This document shows positions 57,674-64,000 of a stretch of DNA of 64,000 bases, in pieces. The translations under genes and the position numbers were made by a program. Every line of letters starts with the position of its first letter. Position 1 is the stretch's first letter. The notes under the pieces were generated by a model. That model ran no database searches and had not been told where the DNA came from. It saw only the letters and a program-made list of their open reading frames with translations. Origin of the DNA: Ectothiorhodospiraceae bacterium BW-2 (lineage in GTDB: Bacteria > Pseudomonadota > Gammaproteobacteria > Thiohalomonadales > Thiohalomonadaceae); assembly GCA_008375315.1 (NCBI GenBank), contig CP032507.1:1240001-1304000 (forward strand). The letters run 5' to 3'.

Positions 57674-58237
57674 ATGTTACGACTCGCCTATCCACTGATG
57701 ATTCTCTCACTGCTGTTGGCCACCGTAGCGGCCTATGCAACCCCCTCCGAACGGAGTCAAAACCCAGCGCTAGTACTGCAACAGGGGATTGAGACCCTTG
57801 CTAACCCCCCCCAAAGCTCACCTATGGAGCTACAGCGCTATCTGGAACAGCATCTTGTCCCCTATTTCGACTTCGAAGCCATGGCGCGCCAAGTGGCCGG
57901 CCCACTCTATCGTCGCCTAAACCCCACACAGCGCGACTACCTGCGCAAGCTGCTCCAAAATGAGGTGCTAACGACGGTAGCCAAGGGGCTTAACCAGTAT
58001 CGCGATAGCGAAATTCGCTACTACCCAGCCGCTCGCCACCACGGCAATCAGGTGCTGCTGCGGGCAGAGCTAAACTATCCGAACCAGCCCAGATCGCTAC
58101 AACTCGCGTTTCGACTGCACAACGGCCCCCAAGGGTGGCGCGTGGTCGATGTGATTGCCAACGGCCTGAGCGCGGTCAGCCACTACCGCTATCAGTATCA
58201 GAATCGGATGCGCCCCGGGCCAAGCTATAGCTACTAA
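57674..58237 (+). CDS. MlaC-like phospholipid transport protein
   Basis: 187 residues from the ATG at 57674, which has GAGGTG six bases upstream. Signal peptide 'LRLAYPLMILSLLLATVAAYA'. The body ('LEQHLVPYFDFEAMARQVAG', 'LNPTQRDYLRKLLQNEVLTT' and 'WRVVDVIANGLSAVSHYR') matches MlaC/Ttg2D, the periplasmic shuttle of the Mla system. The other mla genes are not in the window. Confidence 0.85.
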   Translation: MLRLAYPLMILSLLLATVAAYATPSERSQNPALVLQQGIETLANPPQSSPMELQRYLEQHLVPYFDFEAMARQVAGPLYRRLNPTQRDYLRKLLQNEVLTTVAKGLNQYRDSEIRYYPAARHHGNQVLLRAELNYPNQPRSLQLAFRLHNGPQGWRVVDVIANGLSAVSHYRYQYQNRMRPGPSYSY

Positions 58238-58254
58238 TTAGCCTCCGATTTACC

Positions 58255-58818
58255 ATGACAGCCGCCGATTCGACGACGCCTCGCCCCTCCTCCGCTCTCC
58301 GCCCTGATCTCGATTGGAGTCAGGTGCGTGAGACGGTCTCACTGCTCAATGTTGCCGCCCACCAGATCGAGTGGAGCTTGACCGATAGCGATGAGTCGAT
58401 CAATACCCTCAGCGAATCGTTTACCACCATGGTCAACGAAGCCTCGCAGATTAAGCAGATGGTACAGCACGATAACCCGCAGCAGAGCGAGGCGATTATC
58501 TCTGCGGCTAACGATATTGAGCAGCGGATGCACCAAGCGATTATCGCCTTTCAGTTCTACGATCGGCTAACTCAACGAATGAACCACCTTGCCAGTAGTC
58601 TAAGGCTATTGAGTGAGCTGGTGAATGACGCCTCCCGACTCTATAATCCGGGGGAGTGGCACCAGCTAATCGAGGCGATTCGGCAGCGATATACCACCGA
58701 ATCTGATCGAGCCATGTTCGATGCTATCCTCTCCGGTCTCTCGCTCGATGAGGCGATTAGCTGCTACATTCGCTCTCAGGCAGAGGACAGTCAAGAGGAT
58801 GATATCGAACTGTTTTAG
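58255..58818 (+). CDS. CheZ-like helical protein
   Basis: 187 residues, all-helical. The segment 'IIAFQFYDRLTQRMNHLASSL' resembles the conserved helix of CheZ-like phosphatases with 'QDLTGQ', and 'SESFTTMVNEASQIKQMV' resembles a methyl-accepting protein. No catalytic Asp/Gln pair can be assigned. It could dephosphorylate one of the response regulators, but this is inference. It starts 18 bases after the mlaC-like gene. Confidence 0.6.
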   Translation: MTAADSTTPRPSSALRPDLDWSQVRETVSLLNVAAHQIEWSLTDSDESINTLSESFTTMVNEASQIKQMVQHDNPQQSEAIISAANDIEQRMHQAIIAFQFYDRLTQRMNHLASSLRLLSELVNDASRLYNPGEWHQLIEAIRQRYTTESDRAMFDAILSGLSLDEAISCYIRSQAEDSQEDDIELF

Positions 58819-58822
58819 CGAT

Positions 58823-59347
58823 CTACCGAACTAAAATACCCCGCCGCTCCGCCATCGCCCGTCCCATCTTCTCCAACTCCCGTTGACCGAAGATATGTTG
58901 CGCCATATCGAGCAGCTCTTCGTTTTCATAAGCGACATGCTCGCGCTGCACTTGAATAAACTCACGACACTGTGCCAAGAAGGGTTGCCACTCTTTGATT
59001 AAGTTAGGGCGCTGTATTTGTGGCCCGATTTGTGCCCAGAGCGCCTCTAGCTGCTGGTGCTCCTTTTTACAGCGATGGACTCTATCGGCCAGTTTGAGCG
59101 ATTGGCGTGCTAGCGACACAAAGAGCTGCTGCTCCTCATCTTGGTGGTGCTCGGGTGCGCTTTTGTGAAAATATTTGTAGATTTTTTGCGCCGTGGTCAT
59201 GGTCGCCATATCGATCTTATCACCATTGAGCTCTGTCAGTAGCTGCTCTAGCAGTTCACAGTGGTGGAGGATCTTATCGTGGCAGGTGCGTAGCAGCGCT
59301 AGCGGTTGGGTAAAGTCGGGAGCTATCTCAGGAAAGGGGGAACTCAT
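58823..59347 (-). CDS. Hemerythrin-domain protein
   Basis: 174 residues, one four-helix bundle. Metal-ligand positions: 'CHDKILHHCELLEQLL', 'EHHQDEEQQLF' (H-x3-E region), 'CKKEHQQLEALW' and 'EHVAYENEELL'. This is the hemerythrin HHE-cation-binding type. Probably senses or buffers iron, oxygen or nitric oxide. It is convergent with the CheZ-like gene (four bases apart). Confidence 0.78.
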   Translation of the reverse strand: MSSPFPEIAPDFTQPLALLRTCHDKILHHCELLEQLLTELNGDKIDMATMTTAQKIYKYFHKSAPEHHQDEEQQLFVSLARQSLKLADRVHRCKKEHQQLEALWAQIGPQIQRPNLIKEWQPFLAQCREFIQVQREHVAYENEELLDMAQHIFGQRELEKMGRAMAERRGILVR

Positions 59348-59367
59348 TGGGCTAATCTCCGGTTCAC

Positions 59368-60648
59368 TTACTGTAACAGCCGGTTAATTTGGACTAAATC
59401 CTCCTGTTGCAATACCCCTGCGGCCTGTTTTAGCCCCAAATTGGCTAAAATTAGATCGTAACGCGCTTTGGTATAGTCTCGCTGAGCGCTAAAGCGATCT
59501 TTTTGTGAGTTAAGTAGATCGACTAAAGTTCGGGTGCCGACATGTAGGCCGGTTTCGGTCGCTTTAAGCGCCGTCTCCGCCGATGAGAGCGCCTGTTTCC
59601 GTGCCTTAACCAGCTCAATCGCAGTCTCGATCCCTAACCAAGCTGAGCGCACCGAACGGATGGTTGAGCGTTGCAGTCGCACTAAATTTGCCTCCGCCTG
59701 CTGCTGCTGGTAGCGTAGCTCTGCGACCATAGAGTCGGTTAAACCACCCGTATAGAGCGGCCAGTTAAGCTGCACTCCAAGCGATTGAGTGGTGGCATCG
59801 GCGTTGTGATTATTGAGTGAACGGGCCAGCCGTGCGGTTAGATCGACACTAGGAGCATCGCCCGCTTCAGCCTGCTCTATGGCAGTTTGTAAAATATCGA
59901 TCTGCGCCTGCTGTAGCGCCAGTTCAAGATTGTGCTCTAAAGCCTGCGCAATCCACGGCTCGACCCCCACCGGCTCAGGTAGGATGAGGGGTAGCTCCTG
60001 CTGTAGTGTCGCTAGCTCGCCCATGGAGCGATTAATGATCTCCCGTAGCGCTTCGCGACTACTATCGAGTGCCGCCCGCGAGGAGAGTAACTGCGCCGAG
60101 GCTAAGTCGAAACGGGCCTGCGCCTCATAGACATCGGTAATCGGTGACATACCGACATCGAACCGCTGTTTGGTCTGATTCAGTTGTAGTTCAATCGCTT
60201 TAAGCTCCTGTTGCGACAGGGTGAGGCTATCTTGCGCCGCCAGAACATCAAAATAGGCACTGGCCACCCGCTGAATCAGCGCCTGCTGCGCCTGACGATA
60301 CTGTAGTTCGCTAGCGATAATCTCCGCCTCGACCTGATCCATCCGTTTGAGTACCGGTTTATGGTAGAGCGGCTGCTGTACCACTAACGCGCCGGTTTGA
60401 CCCAAATTGTCGCCTTGGAGCGAGTGGTCACTGTAGTCGATAGAGGCCGAGGCTGCCACCGTCGGCATCACCGCCGCTCTGGCCTGATTGCGCTGTTCGG
60501 TTTGAGCTAGCAGCCCCAATCGAGCCGCCTCAAGCTGCCTATCCTGCTCTTTGGCGGTTTGGTAGATCTGGAGTAGATCGTCAGCCCACAAGAGTGAGGG
60601 GGCTAACGACAGTAACAAAATAGATAGCGATAAAATAGGATAACGCAT
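59368..60648 (-). CDS. tolC: TolC-family outer-membrane channel
   Basis: 426 residues with signal peptide ('LSILLLSLAPSLLWA') and the duplicated structure of TolC. Markers are 'DLLQIYQTAKEQDRQLEAARLGLLAQ' near the start, 'ITDVYEAQARFDLASAQLLSSR' in the first half and 'GTRTLVDLLNSQKDRFSAQRDYTKARYDLILANL' in the second. TolC serves type I secretion and RND efflux, both possible users here (the giant surface protein and the RND pump). 20 bases before the hemerythrin gene. Confidence 0.92.
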   Translation of the reverse strand: MRYPILSLSILLLSLAPSLLWADDLLQIYQTAKEQDRQLEAARLGLLAQTEQRNQARAAVMPTVAASASIDYSDHSLQGDNLGQTGALVVQQPLYHKPVLKRMDQVEAEIIASELQYRQAQQALIQRVASAYFDVLAAQDSLTLSQQELKAIELQLNQTKQRFDVGMSPITDVYEAQARFDLASAQLLSSRAALDSSREALREIINRSMGELATLQQELPLILPEPVGVEPWIAQALEHNLELALQQAQIDILQTAIEQAEAGDAPSVDLTARLARSLNNHNADATTQSLGVQLNWPLYTGGLTDSMVAELRYQQQQAEANLVRLQRSTIRSVRSAWLGIETAIELVKARKQALSSAETALKATETGLHVGTRTLVDLLNSQKDRFSAQRDYTKARYDLILANLGLKQAAGVLQQEDLVQINRLLQ

Positions 60649-60686
60649 GCGCTTTATTTAGCTCCGGTTCAGATTGATAGAGGCCA

Positions 60687-61352
60687 CTACAGGCTAAATT
60701 GACGCCTAAAGGAGAAGTTTTGCAACGGCGGCAGTTGCGTCTCAAATAGCTCCTGCTGCTGCCAGTTCACCGCACTGGTGCGCTCAATTCGTAGCGCCTG
60801 CATAGCGACTCCCTCACCGACAACCACAAAGAGCCGTCCGTTAGGAGATAGGTTATCGAGTAGCTGTTGCGGTAGCTGCGGCAGTGAGCCGGTCACCAAG
60901 ATCGCCTCATAGAGCTCCCCCTTCGGACTCCAACCATGGCCGCCATCGCCCGTGTGGAGGGTCACATTGATAATCGCCTCCCGCTGTAGATTCTCTCGCG
61001 CCAGCTCGGTCAGCTCCGGCACTAGCTCCACACCAGTGACATGGCGAGCAAGACGAGCGGCAAGCGCCATCAGGTAGCCACTACCACTGCCGATAACCAG
61101 CACCGAGTCGCTATCTCTTAGTGAGACGCTCTGCACCATGTGAGCCTCAATCCGAGGGGGCAGCATGGTAGCACCGTACCCTAGCGGAATGGCGCAGTCA
61201 CTATAGGCGACTGCGCGATAGTTTTCGGGGACAAAATTGTCTCGCGCTAGCGAATCGATCGCCTCTAGGACACGATCATCGTGCAGGTTCCAAGGGCGAA
61301 TCTGTTGCAGCACCATGTTGTGCCGCGCCTGTTGCAGGTTCATATCGGACAT
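60687..61352 (-). CDS. pcm: Protein-L-isoaspartate O-methyltransferase
   Basis: Repairs isoaspartyl residues. The start is placed at the ATG of 'MSDMNLQQARHNMVLQQIRPW' (61352), eight bases after GGGGA. The frame runs upstream to 61622, but a perfect TATAAT -10 at 61398-61393 inside that extension argues against a longer protein. 221 residues. Motifs 'FVPENYRAVAYSDCAIPLGYG', 'VLVIGSGSGYLMALAARL' (SAM site; usual E-I-G-T-G-S-G) and 'VVVGEG' follow. One alternative start (61415) would give a signal-peptide-like N-terminus; without a ribosome site I prefer the short form. Confidence 0.86.
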   Translation of the reverse strand: MSDMNLQQARHNMVLQQIRPWNLHDDRVLEAIDSLARDNFVPENYRAVAYSDCAIPLGYGATMLPPRIEAHMVQSVSLRDSDSVLVIGSGSGYLMALAARLARHVTGVELVPELTELARENLQREAIINVTLHTGDGGHGWSPKGELYEAILVTGSLPQLPQQLLDNLSPNGRLFVVVGEGVAMQALRIERTSAVNWQQQELFETQLPPLQNFSFRRQFSL

Positions 61353-61473
61353 GTTGGCGTTCCCCAAGCTCAATACGGGTAGTGAAAGCGCCATTATAGC
61401 GATAAATCGTGCCATCAGATACCATTCACTGTCATAGAAAGCTGGCAATTTCCACCAGTCGCCCCGATAATAG

Positions 61474-63429
<1,956 letters not shown>

Positions 63430-63438
63430 TCAAAGAGC

Positions 63439-63636
63439 ATGGGCTGCTGGGGATGTCCTCACGAATTTGAAGGGAAGTGCCAACGAGTGGAGAATCGCCC
63501 CTGCGATCCTGGCATGAAGGGGTGTGTTCTCTTCGGCCGCTTTGTCTTTAGTAACGAGACCAAAAACCGCCCCGGCGGTCCGAGAGGTCGCGATAAAAAC
63601 GGCAAACGCATTGAGCAAGATGAGAGTCACCGTTAA
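63439..63636 (+). CDS. Small cysteine-rich protein of unknown function
   Basis: 65 residues. Five cysteines are spread over the first 30 residues (C3, C6, C14, C22, C29: 'GCWGCPHEFEGKC', 'NRPCDPGMKGCVLF'), with a basic tail. The pattern suggests a metal or iron-sulfur site. The ATG lies ten bases after thiC in the same direction, with no ribosome site visible other than CAAAGAG. It might be a ThiC accessory protein, but this is inference. Confidence 0.6.
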   Translation: MGCWGCPHEFEGKCQRVENRPCDPGMKGCVLFGRFVFSNETKNRPGGPRGRDKNGKRIEQDESHR

Positions 63637-63705
63637 TCTAAGCCCCCCTGCCCGCCTCGCCTATATCAACGACTCACCTTAATGAAACCTCTGGAGACGA
63701 CACCT

Positions 63706-64000
63706 GTGTCAAACAAGCCACTCTTAATCGGATTACTCCTTCTACCAACGCTATCCCCCCCACTCCACGCCGAGAGCTGGCAAGAGCTACTCGGCACTGC
63801 GCAAAAAATTCTCACCCAACCCCAACTCGAAGAGGCGGCCACAGCGGCACTCTCCCAATCGGAGATGGCGACCGCTATGAAAGAGGCGCTCGCTAGCGGT
63901 GTCGAATCGGCCATCACGACCCTAGGGCAGCCAGACGGCTTTTTAGGTAACGCCTTGGTCAAAATTCCCATGCCACCCTCATTAGCCTCAGTCGAACAGC
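63706..64000 (+). CDS. DUF4197 family protein, N-terminal part
   Basis: The frame is open to the right edge. GTG start after GGAGACGACACCT; an ATG at 63682 is possible but has no ribosome site. It has a signal peptide ('LLIGLLLLPTLSPPLHA'). The mature sequence 'ATAMKEALASGVESAITTLG' and 'PDGFLGNALVKIPMP' matches the DUF4197 family of periplasmic proteins. Function unknown. Confidence 0.85.
   Translation, partial: MSNKPLLIGLLLLPTLSPPLHAESWQELLGTAQKILTQPQLEEAATAALSQSEMATAMKEALASGVESAITTLGQPDGFLGNALVKIPMPPSLASVEQ

Overview
The window looks like a chromosome segment of a gammaproteobacterium. The main evidence is the gene order bioF-bioH-bioC-bioD, the block glyA-nrdR-ribD-ribE-ribBA-ribH-nusB-thiL-pgpA, fused CysG, YrdA-type gamma carbonic anhydrase, CysZ, TolC, MlaC and ThiC. 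No tRNA, rRNA or CRISPR array was seen. I cannot name the genus. Core genes are moderately GC-rich with many CTA/CTC leucine codons. About 45.1-52.3 kb is visibly richer in A+T and full of broken genes.

Layout. 0-2.8 kb: end of bioF, then bioH, bioC, bioD (biotin), followed by folK. 3.3-8.0 kb, minus strand: metK, UDP-glucose dehydrogenase and a YjbH-like outer-membrane polysaccharide protein. 8.1-15.1 kb, minus strand: tightly packed riboflavin/thiamine/glycine operon, with GTP cyclohydrolase zinc ligands missing from RibBA. 15.4-28.2 kb, minus strand: a secreted unknown protein and a 3893-residue FecR/cadherin-like/FG-GAP surface protein with two Glu-Pro tracts and eleven 92-residue repeats. 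28.4-33.8 kb: divergent REC-REC-PAS-GGDEF-EAL protein, queF, cysZ, a response regulator, a REC-hemerythrin protein and a c-type cytochrome lipoprotein. 34.0-45.0 kb: glutathione reductase, gamma carbonic anhydrase, cysG, an SPFH protein, glutaredoxin, a CnoX-like thioredoxin and an RND efflux pair.

45.1-52.3 kb is a mosaic of broken surface-polysaccharide genes. It holds a truncated fimbrial chaperone joined to the 3' part of a sugar C-methyltransferase, then an ATPase plus candidate nuclease pair (the best candidate here for an undescribed system), then a DegT aminotransferase 5' fragment. Next comes an epimerase pseudogene with a nonsense codon and a 260-bp MITE flanked by an 8-bp target duplication, then an IS3-family element. 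The IS truncates a group II intron, which itself sits in the 5' end of a family 2 glycosyltransferase gene.

52.3-55.6 kb holds small accessory genes (membrane protein, lytic-transglycosylase-like lipoprotein, DUF3782-type nuclease, small CPBP protease) separated by remnants of a cytochrome P450, a Calx-beta domain and a transposase. 55.7-64 kb returns to core functions: GspE/PilB ATPase, MlaC, a CheZ-like protein, a hemerythrin protein, TolC, an isoaspartyl methyltransferase, ThiC, a Cys-rich small protein and the start of a DUF4197 protein.
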